Both the position numbers and the translations under genes were made by a program. From the NCBI GenBank assembly GCA_937146805.1, contig CAKZRR010000022.1:1-41629 (forward strand): a stretch of DNA of 41,629 nt. The letters are read 5' to 3'. Shown piece by piece: positions 1 to 8,163 of this stretch. Every line of letters begins with the position of its first letter. Position 1 is the stretch's first letter. This stretch comes from an uncultured Owenweeksia sp. Its GTDB lineage: Bacteria; Bacteroidota; Bacteroidia; Flavobacteriales; Schleiferiaceae. The notes beneath the pieces were generated by a model. The model searched no databases. It saw nothing but the letters and a program-made list of their open reading frames with translations, and was not told the DNA's origin.

Positions 1-41
1 TGCTCACTCATAGTCACAAATCTAAATATCTTTACCCGACA

Positions 42-60
42 CCCGAGGCAGAGCCTCGGG
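42..60. repeat. Perfect 8-bp stem hairpin
   Basis: CCCGAGGC, a three-base loop AGA, then GCCTCGGG. There is no T run after it on the plus strand, so it looks more like a short dispersed palindrome than a clear terminator. It lies at the left edge of the cassette-like region. Confidence 0.5.
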
Positions 61-78
61 GAATTCTATTGATTAAAT

Positions 79-166
79 CAAGTACGCAATAAACACTTGT
101 TGCTACTGGTTTTTTTGAGTTTAATATATAGGGGATATAAACAACATGTTGTTTAGCCTCTAGTTG
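79..166 (+). repeat. Direct repeat A, copy 1 (attC-like 3' half)
   Basis: About 88 bp that recurs at 1019-1106 with only a handful of mismatches. Both copies contain the perfect 16-bp palindrome aaacaacatgttgttt (139-154 here), then GTTTAGCC (151-158), a four-base spacer, and a GTTG-starting box (GTTGGGGC, 163-170). Box-spacer-box with a terminal GTT is how the L' and R' boxes of an integron attC site look. The repeat sits directly upstream of a small orphan gene in both places. It could also carry a promoter (AT-rich TTTAATATATAGGGGATATA). Confidence 0.55.
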
Positions 167-181
167 GGGCATATTAAAAAA

Positions 182-649
182 ATGAAACATTCGTACATAG
201 TCATATTACTTTCAATTCTTTTGACAGGACAAGTCAATGGACAACAAAGTTCGAGTTGGACCGACTTTGACACATTAAAAGTCTATGAAGACAAGGTATT
301 TGTTGACTTTGTTACTTACACAGACTCTACCATTGCAGAACAAGGAAAGGCTTTTCTGTACCCAGACAGCCTCGAATTAAGAAAATCGAAATGGCTACCG
401 CGATTTTTCAAAATAACCGTTCCAGCGGACAGCATGATACTACATGGAATAGTCAAAAGTCAATGGAATGAAGGTAAATACAGAATTGGAAAGTATGATA
501 AGGGGGAAAAACTTGAAATGACCTATTTCGACTCGCAAGGAAATGAAATCAGTTACCAAGAATTTTACGGTGGGCTTAGAAGTCAATGGGATCCTGAACA
601 AGGAACCGACAGATACTTTATCCATGGAACTAAAAAGAAGAAAAAATAA
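182..649 (+). CDS. Secreted hypothetical protein in a cassette-like unit
   Basis: A 155-residue protein from the ATG at 182. A longer reading from a TTG at 164 would begin inside the repeat box, so I prefer 182. Residues 1-20 form a typical Sec signal peptide (MKHSY, hydrophobic core IVILLSILL, then VNG-QQ as a likely cleavage site), so the protein should reach the periplasm or outside. The mature part is hydrophilic, ends in a run of lysines, and I recognise no family. The unit is bounded by GTTGGGGCAT (163-172) and its exact reverse complement ATGCCCCAAC (655-664), which is what an integron gene cassette would show. Base composition is AT-rich, like the other genes up to 2486. Confidence 0.6.
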   Translation: MKHSYIVILLSILLTGQVNGQQSSSWTDFDTLKVYEDKVFVDFVTYTDSTIAEQGKAFLYPDSLELRKSKWLPRFFKITVPADSMILHGIVKSQWNEGKYRIGKYDKGEKLEMTYFDSQGNEISYQEFYGGLRSQWDPEQGTDRYFIHGTKKKKK

Positions 650-654
650 AAAAC

Positions 655-749
655 ATGCCCCAACAAAGAACTGTGCTGAAATCCAACTAAAAATCACCTT
701 AATTTCTTTTTTATTTTTCTTTCGAAAGTCCTTTTTGGATGTTGGGCAT
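655..749 (+). repeat. attC-like site after the first small gene (repeat B copy 1 inside)
   Basis: Begins with ATGCCCCAAC (655-664) and ends with GTTGGGCAT (741-749). Inside it, ATCCAA (681-686) faces TTGGAT (735-740), so the stretch can fold as nested arms. Positions 661-686 are a 26-bp sequence repeated without mismatch at 2506-2531, just after another small gene. The length of about 95 bp is within the known range of attC sites. The call rests on architecture only; no integrase gene lies in the window. Confidence 0.35.
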
Positions 750-1018
750 TTGCCCTTCTCTCTCTATTTTCTTATTTCCTTCCTCCCGAAAACCTAAACA
801 AGCAAATGCCAATAAACGTAGCGTGTTACCCTATGCTACCATACATGCTTTGTATAGATTAAGAATGCAGTCTCCTCTGTTCGCTTTGATTTGAAATCCG
901 AGAACTAAAACCCATTGAGTCTGTAGCTCTGCTTTTTGCATCATCCAAAATCATTTTTGATAATTAACAGCAGCCAAATTAATTTTGATTGTTTCGCCCT
1001 ACATTTACATCATTGAAC
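750..1018. other. Non-coding stretch in the cassette-like region
   Basis: No convincing gene on either strand. GCAAATGCCAATAAAC (801-816) is close to the reverse complement of the GTTGGGCATTTGC that starts at 741, so 741-816 could be a tiny empty cassette or a remnant. GTAGC (818-822) can pair with GCTAC (835-839). The rest is unremarkable AT-rich sequence. Confidence 0.3.
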
Positions 1019-1106
1019 CAAGTACGCAATAAACACTTACTGCTACTGGTTTTTTTGAGTTTAATATATAGGGGATATAAACAACATGTTGTTTAGCCAC
1101 CAGTTG
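1019..1106 (+). repeat. Direct repeat A, copy 2 (attC-like 3' half)
   Basis: Second copy of the 79-166 repeat, 940 bp downstream. The palindrome aaacaacatgttgttt is at 1079-1094, the GTTTAGCC box at 1091-1098, a four-base spacer follows, and the terminal box is GTTGTAC (1103-1109). The two copies differ mainly at two bases after the ACACTT and in the last box, which is where attC sites of one family are expected to differ. Confidence 0.55.
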
Positions 1107-1123
1107 TACTTCATTAGAAGAAA

Positions 1124-1447
1124 ATGAAAAGTGAGTTAAACGAAATAATTGAATCAATACCGAAAGAGGTTTCTTGGAAGGAAATTGTCGACTTTGATAA
1201 TTTTGATGAAAGGCTTTCTGCGATTAGTGTATTGTTTGTAAATACTATTGGTGTTTGTGAAAATTATATTGAATTCTGCCCCGATAATGAACCGCCTTTG
1301 AGAGAAGAGGAATTATCTTGGATTTGGTCATATCGACCTGATTTATCAGACGAATTCCTAAAATTAGAATTATCAGATGATTTCAGAATACTAATTAATT
1401 CTTACAAAGAATCTGAAATGGATAAGTTCTGGGATTATATAAGTTAA
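1124..1447 (+). CDS. Small acidic hypothetical protein
   Basis: A 107-residue soluble protein rich in Glu and Asp, with a cluster of aromatic residues near the middle (ELSWIWSYRPDLSDEF). There is no signal peptide or membrane segment, and I do not recognise the family. The ATG at 1124 lies about 18 bp after the end of repeat A copy 2. The stop is followed after 6 bp by the ATG at 1454 of the next reading frame, so both probably sit in one cassette. Codon use is AT-rich and natural-looking, so a real gene is likely. Confidence 0.55.
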   Translation: MKSELNEIIESIPKEVSWKEIVDFDNFDERLSAISVLFVNTIGVCENYIEFCPDNEPPLREEELSWIWSYRPDLSDEFLKLELSDDFRILINSYKESEMDKFWDYIS

Positions 1448-1522
1448 CTTGTTATGGAATATTCAATTCATATCGGAGAGATTAAATAAGGAACAACAAA
1501 GCTTGAAAAGGCAGATGCTCCA

Positions 1523-1861
1523 ATGGGGGTTGTATTTGGAGAAATAATTTTTGCTGAACAGAATATGGGCTATGACTTCATTAAAAATTATTGTGAATCA
1601 ATGGACATTGAATTAGCAAGTGATTATCCAGAGGATAAGTTAATATCAACAATGACGATAGACACCCTTATTGTTAAAAATGAAAAGGGAATTGAAATTA
1701 AGGGAATAGGAAATCAAATAAACGGAATGGATAGTGATGTATATGAAGTCACTTTATTAGGAGTTCCATATCCGTTATATGAAGAGGAATTTCCGCATCA
1801 CGTGAAGGCACACAATGAAATGTTTAAAGAAAAGAAAATAACGCACCACAACAACGGCTAA
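1523..1861 (+). CDS. Hypothetical protein, probably 5'-interrupted by a stop codon
   Basis: A 112-residue open frame from the ATG at 1523. The same frame continues upstream without a break to an ATG at 1454, except for one TAA at 1487-1489: MEYSIHIGEIK, stop, GTTKLEKADAPMGVVFGEI. The reading across the stop is protein-like, and from memory the GTT-LEKADAPMGVVFG stretch belongs near the N-terminus of a small conserved family. This is therefore either a pseudogene (1454-1861) or a protein restarted at 1523. The C-terminus ends HHNNG followed by TAA, where the stop codon overlaps the attC-like box GGCTAAC, a common arrangement in integron cassettes. Confidence 0.5.
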   Translation: MGVVFGEIIFAEQNMGYDFIKNYCESMDIELASDYPEDKLISTMTIDTLIVKNEKGIEIKGIGNQINGMDSDVYEVTLLGVPYPLYEEEFPHHVKAHNEMFKEKKITHHNNG

Positions 1862-1915
1862 CAAATCATAGCTACCCTGCGGGACAGCAATACTTTTTTA
1901 GCGTAGCGTTGCGGC
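1847..1915 (+). repeat. attC-like site, best example in the window
   Basis: About 69 bp between two small genes. Boxes in order: CACAAC (1847-1852), GGCTAAC (1856-1862), central part, TTTTAGC (1896-1902), five-base spacer, GTTGCGGC (1908-1915). GGCTAA roughly mirrors TTTAGC, and the outer ACAAC mirrors the GTTGT that starts this unit at 1103. The following unit starts GTTGCGGCAGC (1908) and ends GCCGACCGCACAAC (2496-2509), again near-complementary. Length, box spacing and overlap with the upstream stop codon all fit attC. Confidence 0.42.
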
Positions 1916-1946
1916 AGCTAAAGAAACAGACTCATAAGAATTAACA

Positions 1947-2486
1947 ATGGGATTCGGATTTAATTTATTCTTCATTTTCATTCTTGTCCCGTTGACAGGG
2001 ATTCTGTTGATAGCTTGGCTTCTATCAAGAAAGCTCTTAATTGGAAAAATTCTCGGAACTATTTGGCTTGGAATTTTCGGACTAATTCTTTTAGCAGGCA
2101 TAACTCGTGAAGTGACTTCGAAAACAGAATTAGAAAAGGACGACTATTATGGTGAATATGTAATCAACAGAGACTATTTCAAAGGCAAGCAGACTGATTG
2201 GCAATACAACCATTTTCGATTTGAAATAACCGACAACGACTCAATTTTCTTCTATGTGACTGACAAAGAGAAAATATTGAAAACGTATCGCGGGACAATT
2301 AAAACGACTGACCCAAGAAATTTCCGCTCGGCAAGACTGATAATCGAAATGGAAGAACCGACACACCACATTTTGACAAGTAATCCGACAACTTACAGAA
2401 GTGCTTGGGATTTCTATTTGGTGTTTAAGTCGCCAAAATTTTACAATGTATTTTTCGAGAAAGGAAAATGGAAACCAATAGAATGA
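1947..2486 (+). CDS. Two-helix membrane-anchored hypothetical protein
   Basis: A 179-residue protein starting MGFGFN. Two hydrophobic helices (about residues 5-27 and 33-52) are followed by a soluble domain of about 125 residues beginning near KTELEKDDYYGEY. The soluble part has alternating polar and aromatic residues, which suggests beta structure. I recognise no named domain, although similar proteins occur as orphan genes in Bacteroidota. It lies in the last cassette-like unit, between the attC-like site at 1847 and the repeat B copy at 2506. No operon partner is visible. Confidence 0.6.
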   Translation: MGFGFNLFFIFILVPLTGILLIAWLLSRKLLIGKILGTIWLGIFGLILLAGITREVTSKTELEKDDYYGEYVINRDYFKGKQTDWQYNHFRFEITDNDSIFFYVTDKEKILKTYRGTIKTTDPRNFRSARLIIEMEEPTHHILTSNPTTYRSAWDFYLVFKSPKFYNVFFEKGKWKPIE

Positions 2487-2495
2487 AAAATAAAA

Positions 2496-2615
2496 GCCGA
2501 CCGCACAACAAAGAACTGTGCTGAAATCCAAAATAAAACAACACAGGTCACCTGTCCTTAAGGATTTTATAAGCTACATTGATAAACCTGTTGGTTAAAT
2601 AAGATTATTATGGCT
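2496..2615 (+). repeat. attC-like end of the array (repeat B copy 2 inside)
   Basis: GCCGACCGCACAAC (2496-2509) runs into the 26-bp repeat B (2506-2531, identical to 661-686). Further in, CAACACAGG can pair with CCTGTTGG near 2605-2612, and a candidate terminal box GTTGGTTAA follows. After it the sequence changes to the conserved core genes rimO and ftsY, so this looks like the right end of the accessory stretch. Confidence 0.3.
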
Positions 2616-2655
2616 AGTAAAGTGCCGCTGCCATCAGGCCCGCTAAAACATGCTA

Positions 2656-3954
2656 CTAAACCACTTTCCCGTACAAATCATAGTCGGTAGCACTCGTAAC
2701 CTTTACATTGTAAAAGTCTCCTACTTTTAAGTAATCCGCATCAATTAGCACTTCGTTATCTACATCAGGCGAATCAAACTCGGTACGGCCTACAAAAAAC
2801 TCCCCCTCCTTTCTGTCTATCAATACGCGGTAGGTATTCTCTACTTTTTCGGCATTCATCTCCTCCGAAATTTGCTGCTGCACGGCCATAATTTCCTCGG
2901 CTCTTTGCTGTTTTACTTCCTCTGGCACATCATCCTCTAGATTGTAAGCATGGGTGTTTTCTTCGTGGCTATAGGTAAAGCAGCCCAAACGATCAAAACG
3001 CATATCGCTTACCCATTGTTTTAGGGTTTCAAAGTCTTCTTGGCTTTCGCCCGGATAGCCTACAATTAAAGTAGTACGGATGGCAATACCGGGTACTTTT
3101 TGGCGCATTAAATCTAATATACGATTGGTTTTGGCCATGGTGGTTCCGCGCCTCATTGATTTTAGCACCGAATCGGAAATATGCTGCAAGGGTATATCAA
3201 TATAATTACACACTTTAGGCTCTTCTCGTATTACATCCAGCACATCTTCGGGGAAACCCGCAGGAAACAAATAATGCAATCTAATCCATTCAATACCTTC
3301 TACTTTCACCAACTCCTTTAATAGGTTGGCTAAAGCACGTTTTTTATAAATATCTAAACCATAATAGGTTAAATCTTGCGCTATTAAAATTAACTCCCGT
3401 ACGCCTTTAGCCGCTAATTTTTTGGCCTCGGTTACTAAATCCTCAATAGGTGTTGATTTATGGCCTCCGCGCATAAGTGGAATGGCACAAAAAGAACAAG
3501 GCCTATCGCAACCCTCTGATATTTTGAGATAAGCAAAATGTTGTGGAGTAGTCATTAAGCGCTCTCCCACCAGTTCCTTTTTATAATCGGCTCTTAGTGC
3601 CTTTAGTAATTTGGGCAGCTCACGCGTACCAAAATATTGGTCAACATCTGGTATCTCCTTTTCCAAATCCGGCTTATACCGCTCTGATAAGCAACCTGTA
3701 ACAAATACTTTATCTACCTCACCTTGCTCCTTCTTTTCAACAAAGTTTAAAATAGTGTCTATAGATTCTTGCTTGGCATTATCAATAAAACCACAAGTAT
3801 TTATCACTACAATGTTACCATCGTCTTCTTCGTGCGCTACCTTTTTACCGTTGGCTTGCAGCTGCCCCATCAATATCTCCGAATCGTAGGTATTTTTAGA
3901 ACAGCCTAAGGTTACAATATTGATTTTATTCTTTTTGAGTGTCTTTGCTCTCAT
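2656..3954 (-). CDS. rimO: Ribosomal protein uS12 methylthiotransferase RimO
   Basis: A radical-SAM enzyme that adds a methylthio group to the conserved aspartate of ribosomal protein uS12. From the ATG at 3954 it has 432 residues, the usual RimO length. The N-terminal MTTase domain carries the three cluster cysteines (about C18 in LGCSKN, C54 in NTCGF, C88 in TGCLSE). The radical-SAM signature CDRPCSFC is at about 149-156, and a C-terminal TRAM-like region follows. An ATG 33 bp further upstream (3987) would add a basic stretch not expected in the family, and AAGAGAG lies just before 3954, so I chose 3954. It follows ftsY with a gap of about 40 bp, so the two are probably co-transcribed. Confidence 0.95.
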   Translation of the reverse strand: MRAKTLKKNKINIVTLGCSKNTYDSEILMGQLQANGKKVAHEEDDGNIVVINTCGFIDNAKQESIDTILNFVEKKEQGEVDKVFVTGCLSERYKPDLEKEIPDVDQYFGTRELPKLLKALRADYKKELVGERLMTTPQHFAYLKISEGCDRPCSFCAIPLMRGGHKSTPIEDLVTEAKKLAAKGVRELILIAQDLTYYGLDIYKKRALANLLKELVKVEGIEWIRLHYLFPAGFPEDVLDVIREEPKVCNYIDIPLQHISDSVLKSMRRGTTMAKTNRILDLMRQKVPGIAIRTTLIVGYPGESQEDFETLKQWVSDMRFDRLGCFTYSHEENTHAYNLEDDVPEEVKQQRAEEIMAVQQQISEEMNAEKVENTYRVLIDRKEGEFFVGRTEFDSPDVDNEVLIDADYLKVGDFYNVKVTSATDYDLYGKVV

Positions 3955-3993
3955 CTCTCTTTTCTTACGGTACGGCTTAAGCCACACTTTATA

Positions 3994-4959
3994 CTATCCT
4001 TCCTTCTTTCCAAAAAAACTATCTACAAACTCTTCCTTATTAAAGATTTGTAAATCATCAATTCCTTCGCCAATACCAATGTACTTAACGGGTATTTTAA
4101 ATTGATCTGAAATACCAATAACTACTCCTCCTTTGGCGGTACCATCTAACTTGGTAAGCGCTAAAGCGGTAACATCGGTGGCCTTGGTAAATTGTTTGGC
4201 TTGTTCTATCGCATTTTGCCCTGTTGAGCCATCTAAAACCAACATTACTTCATGGGGCGCATCTGGAATAACTTTTTGCATTACCCGTTTAATTTTGCCC
4301 AGCTCATTCATCAGGTTTACCTTATTATGAAGCCTACCAGCCGTATCAATAAGCACCACATCTGCTTTTTGCGCTACCGCAGATTCAAGCGTATCAAAGG
4401 CCACAGAAGCAGGATCAGACCCCATTCCTTGTTTTACAATAGGCACACCTACCCTTTCACTCCACACCGTAAGTTGATCTACCGCAGCTGCTCTAAAGGT
4501 ATCAGCCGCCCCTAAAACCACCTTTTTACCATTGGCTTTAAACTGTGCGGCTAACTTACCAATGGTGGTAGTTTTACCCACACCATTTACACCTACCACC
4601 ATTACTACATGGGGCGTATCCGAAGTTGGCAAATCAAAGTCTCCGCCATTTGAGCTATTATTCTCGGCTAATAAGGCGGCAATTTCTTCACGCAAAATTT
4701 GGTGAAGCTCGCTGGTTCCTACATACTTATCTCTAGCAACACGCTCTTCTATGCGTTCAATAATTTTAACGGTAGTGGCCACACCTACATCTGCCCCTAC
4801 CAGCACCTCCTCCAGGTCATCCAGCACCTCAGCATCTACCTTGCTCTTTCCTGCAACAGCCCTCGAAATTTTACTAAACATATTTTGTTTAGACTTCTCT
4901 AAACCTTGGTCTAGTTTTTCTTTTTTCTCCTTGCTAAAAAGTTTGCCAAATAAGCCCAT
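3994..4959 (-). CDS. ftsY: Signal recognition particle receptor FtsY
   Basis: The SRP receptor GTPase that docks ribosome-nascent chain complexes at the inner membrane. It has 321 residues with a short basic N-terminal helix (MGLFGKLFSKEKKEKLDQ) instead of the long acidic A domain of enteric FtsY, typical of Bacteroidota. Visible motifs: G1 loop GVNGVGKTTT (about 123-132), DTFRAAA (about 153-159), DTAGRLHNK, and TKLDGTAKGG. The N domain covers roughly residues 20-90. It heads an ftsY-rimO pair. A near-consensus -7 element (GATATTTG on the minus strand, around 4984-4991) lies just upstream, divergent from the promoter of the gene at 5059. Confidence 0.96.
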   Translation of the reverse strand: MGLFGKLFSKEKKEKLDQGLEKSKQNMFSKISRAVAGKSKVDAEVLDDLEEVLVGADVGVATTVKIIERIEERVARDKYVGTSELHQILREEIAALLAENNSSNGGDFDLPTSDTPHVVMVVGVNGVGKTTTIGKLAAQFKANGKKVVLGAADTFRAAAVDQLTVWSERVGVPIVKQGMGSDPASVAFDTLESAVAQKADVVLIDTAGRLHNKVNLMNELGKIKRVMQKVIPDAPHEVMLVLDGSTGQNAIEQAKQFTKATDVTALALTKLDGTAKGGVVIGISDQFKIPVKYIGIGEGIDDLQIFNKEEFVDSFFGKKEG

Positions 4960-5003
4960 TTTGCTAGTCGTTTCGGTTGGTGCGGCAAATATCCGAAATT
5001 CAA

Positions 5004-5038
5004 TTTGCTCTTAGGATAAAAAAATAATATTATCCTTG
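5004..5038 (+). promoter_or_regulatory. Bacteroidota-type promoter for the M48 peptidase gene
   Basis: TTTG (5004-5007) and TATCCTTG (5031-5038) are separated by 23 bp, close to the Bacteroidota -33/-7 pattern TTTG and TAnnTTTG. Transcription would start near 5043, leaving a short leader before the ATG at 5059. Confidence 0.4.
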
Positions 5039-5058
5039 CACTTCCTTAATTAAGAAAT

Positions 5059-7269
5059 ATGAGACAATTTTTAGTACTACTCTTCTGTTTTTCTGTTTCG
5101 GGCTCTCTCTTCTCACAGGCCTGGGATAATTATAAACCGATAGTTTCTGCGGGAACCATTCCTGATTTATTTACGGAGGCTTACTACAATAAATACAAAA
5201 GAGAAATTGAAAAAACACATCAAGATGATGTGGTAATGGACGATGATCTAAAGGAAAATTTCTATAAAAAAACGGAATACTACCTGGATGAGTTTCTCAT
5301 AAGTGGTAAAATACTCTTTGGTGATAGTCTTACATTATACTGTAATACTATCATGGATCATCTACTTAAGGATTATCCCGAGATACGTAAGGAAATAGAT
5401 CTTTACGTTGTAAAAGACCCTGCTGTAAACGCCTTTGCCACTAGAAACGGAGTGCTATTTGTAAATATGGGCTTAATAGCACAAGTTGAAAACGAAGCGC
5501 AATTAGCTTATGTTTTGAGCCACGAATTGGTGCACTATTTAAATGAGCATGTTTTAAATCAATACATCGAAGAAATAAAAATAATAAAGGGAGAAGATCT
5601 ATACAACAACTCTACTCGCAATGACCGGATAAATGCCATGAGTGCGTACTCAAAATCTAATGAGCTAGAAGCAGATCGTGAAGGCTTTAATAAATTCTAT
5701 AAAAACTCAGGGTACACTCACCGATCCCCCGTTTATGTTATGGATGTATTGCAATATTCTTATTTACCTTTTGATGAAATTCCTCTTGATACTACTTTTT
5801 TAGAAACCGAAACGATGCAGGTACCGCGCGATTATTTTATTGAAGAGGTTGCAGGCATAACCGCGGAAGATGATTATGATGATTCTCAAAGCACGCATCC
5901 AAACATTAAAACACGTAAAGAGGAAATTATAAAATACCTAAACGGTCAAGATACGGGGAAGGTTAACATCATTTCTGAAGCTTGGTTTAACAAGAGTCAA
6001 AGAATGGCTCGCTATGAAATTGCTCGATCTTATTTAAAACAAGCGCGATATGCAGATGCCATTTATCACTGTTTTTTGTTGGAAAAAAAATACGGAACCG
6101 ATAGGTTTCAACGCCTAATTATGGCCAAAGCTTTATGTGCCGCAAGCGTGTATCGGAACAAGCGTAATTTAGGAAATGTAACCCGTTACTGGAGAAAAGT
6201 AGAAGGCGAAAGCCAACAGGTTTTTCATATACTAAATGAATACGACACAGAAGATTTAAACACCTTAGCCGTGGCTTATTCCTATGAGTTACTTAGAGAT
6301 TACTCGGATGACGCTGCCATAAAAGCCATTTTAAACAAGGCTTTAAAAGAGTTAGTTTATACCAATAATTTAGGCCCAAGTGATTTTGCTAAAGAAGAAT
6401 CCTCTCAAAAAGAAGTTATTGAAAGTCTATTTCAAAATGACAGCTCGGTAGCTAGTTTGAGAAGTAGTAAGATAAAGAACATTAAGAAGAAAAAATCTAG
6501 TGCTGATTTTTCAGACGAGGATTATTATAAAAATGGGCTTAGGAACTATTTTAACGATACTCTTTTTAGCGGAATGTTTAGTCGTATCTATCAAGAATAT
6601 AAGGACGCTGGTTACCAAGAGCGAGAAGCTTATAAAAGTACACCTAGCATTAAGCAAAATCAAGATCCCAAAAACCTAGGTATTGATAGCATCCTTTGCT
6701 TAACTCCAGAATATGTATCGCTGGACAGTAGAGTTGAAAGTAGGATTAGATATACCGCAACGGCCAAGGGTTTGGATGAACTTCAAGGTTACATTTCTGA
6801 CTTTTCTCAAGACATGGGCCTTTATGTACAAACATTGGATTATAAAAACATCGAATCAACAGAAATAGATCGTTACAACGACTTATCTACTTTAAAAGAT
6901 TGGGTTAATGAGCGTTTACGACTTGAAAATTCTGGAGCATTAATAAGTAACTTCGATGAAATTGAAGACTTAATAGAAAAGTATGGAACACCATACATTG
7001 CTTATACGGGTAATGTTAGCGCACTGGTTAAAGAAAAAAGCCCCGTTTTTAAGGTGATTCGCTCTCTGGCGCTATTTCCATTATTACCAGGAACCATTCT
7101 TGATTTGTCAACACCAGATTATGATTGTTTTAACTATTTTTTCTTATTTGATTTAAGAAGCGGAACCGCTCACCTGGCAGATTATCATTACTACAGTAGT
7201 AGTAATTCACCAAGCTACGTTAAAAGCATATTGTACAATAACCTTATTCAGATAAAAGGAAAAAAGTAG
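5059..7269 (+). CDS. Secreted M48-family zinc metallopeptidase
   Basis: A 736-residue protein with a Sec signal peptide (residues 1-20, ending SLFSQ-AW). The zinc site HELVH is at 155-159 and the third ligand region NELEADR at 201-207, the standard M48 pair. The substrate-facing stretch AFATRNGVLFVNMGLI precedes it. Residues beyond about 300 form a long helical extension, with a lysine-rich patch around KKKKSS near 480, that I cannot assign; the part near 310-340 has TPR-like character. M48 proteins of this type act in the periplasm, often on misfolded outer-membrane proteins. Only 4 bp separate it from the next gene, so the two form an operon. Confidence 0.85.
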   Translation: MRQFLVLLFCFSVSGSLFSQAWDNYKPIVSAGTIPDLFTEAYYNKYKREIEKTHQDDVVMDDDLKENFYKKTEYYLDEFLISGKILFGDSLTLYCNTIMDHLLKDYPEIRKEIDLYVVKDPAVNAFATRNGVLFVNMGLIAQVENEAQLAYVLSHELVHYLNEHVLNQYIEEIKIIKGEDLYNNSTRNDRINAMSAYSKSNELEADREGFNKFYKNSGYTHRSPVYVMDVLQYSYLPFDEIPLDTTFLETETMQVPRDYFIEEVAGITAEDDYDDSQSTHPNIKTRKEEIIKYLNGQDTGKVNIISEAWFNKSQRMARYEIARSYLKQARYADAIYHCFLLEKKYGTDRFQRLIMAKALCAASVYRNKRNLGNVTRYWRKVEGESQQVFHILNEYDTEDLNTLAVAYSYELLRDYSDDAAIKAILNKALKELVYTNNLGPSDFAKEESSQKEVIESLFQNDSSVASLRSSKIKNIKKKKSSADFSDEDYYKNGLRNYFNDTLFSGMFSRIYQEYKDAGYQEREAYKSTPSIKQNQDPKNLGIDSILCLTPEYVSLDSRVESRIRYTATAKGLDELQGYISDFSQDMGLYVQTLDYKNIESTEIDRYNDLSTLKDWVNERLRLENSGALISNFDEIEDLIEKYGTPYIAYTGNVSALVKEKSPVFKVIRSLALFPLLPGTILDLSTPDYDCFNYFFLFDLRSGTAHLADYHYYSSSNSPSYVKSILYNNLIQIKGKK

Positions 7270-7273
7270 GTCC

Positions 7274-8074
7274 ATGAAATTTAAGATGTTTATTATATTT
7301 TTCATTCCCGTTTTACTCATCGGGCAAAAGCCTCCGGGCTACTTAGGTAAGAGAGTAGCCCTTGGGTATCACTCCAATATCATACCCACCTTCGCTTCCC
7401 CTGGAGGTGAAAAAATAAAATATTCAGATGGTAAAATGAAAAGGAAGCTTGGTATTGACTTTAGCCACGCGCTCGACCTTGAATTAACTGCTTCGAGCCG
7501 TACCACCTTTGTAACAAGTCTTACTTACGGAAAGTACTTTTTTAATCCAATTAGTTATTCTGATGAGGTTAAAAATCCATCTAACAATAGCACATATGTT
7601 ATAGTACCTGGTTATGCCTCCTATAAAACACTTGAGCTTATGCTGGGTTTCCGCTTTTACAAGGAACAGCTAGCACCACTTGGCAGGTATTTTGGAATTA
7701 TGACGGGATTAGGCCGACATACTAGCGATGAATACAGATACTTAGGTTATTCAGGGGCCAATGGATTTGGAGAAATCGTGATAGCTGAAGAATCTATAAT
7801 AAGCTATAATCTTCGTATGGAGTTTGGTGACAAGAAAATTTTTAGTGATCGTTGGTACTTTGCCTATTCCTTAACATTAGGCATGGATTTAAGCATGGAA
7901 GGCCTAAGCAATATGGATATAGGCTTATTGCCTGATGCATCTAGCATTTTTAACGACTCCTATTACCCCGAGTACTTTCAATATCAAAACACTCAATTCT
8001 TGGAGAAAATGGGCACCGCTGTTCTTTTCAAATCCATTTACAGCTTTAAAGTAAGCGTTGGCGTGCTGCTTTAA
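7274..8074 (+). CDS. Predicted outer-membrane beta-barrel protein
   Basis: A 266-residue protein with a signal peptide (MKFKMFIIFFIPVLLIGQ). The mature part is built of alternating aromatic and polar residues with many glycines (for example FRFYKEQLAPLGRYFGIMTGLG) and ends in a strand-like FKVSVGVLL, which suggests a small outer-membrane barrel. I recognise no specific family. It is co-transcribed with the upstream M48 peptidase, so it may be its partner or substrate; that is inference from position only. Confidence 0.6.
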   Translation: MKFKMFIIFFIPVLLIGQKPPGYLGKRVALGYHSNIIPTFASPGGEKIKYSDGKMKRKLGIDFSHALDLELTASSRTTFVTSLTYGKYFFNPISYSDEVKNPSNNSTYVIVPGYASYKTLELMLGFRFYKEQLAPLGRYFGIMTGLGRHTSDEYRYLGYSGANGFGEIVIAEESIISYNLRMEFGDKKIFSDRWYFAYSLTLGMDLSMEGLSNMDIGLLPDASSIFNDSYYPEYFQYQNTQFLEKMGTAVLFKSIYSFKVSVGVLL

Positions 8075-8109
8075 CCTTCTTATTTAAAACTAAACATACA
8101 GACATAAAA

Positions 8110-8141
8110 AAGGTCGGTTTCATTTACATGAAACCGACCTT
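8110..8141 (-). terminator. Strong hairpin terminator between convergent genes
   Basis: A 14-bp perfect stem (8110-8123 with 8128-8141) around the loop TTAC. On the minus strand it is followed by a run of T (the A run at 8106-8111), so it mainly ends the rpsF-rpsR-rplI transcript. It may also serve the plus-strand gene ending at 8074. Confidence 0.85.
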
Positions 8142-8163
8142 ATATTTTAAAGCTTTCTACTGC

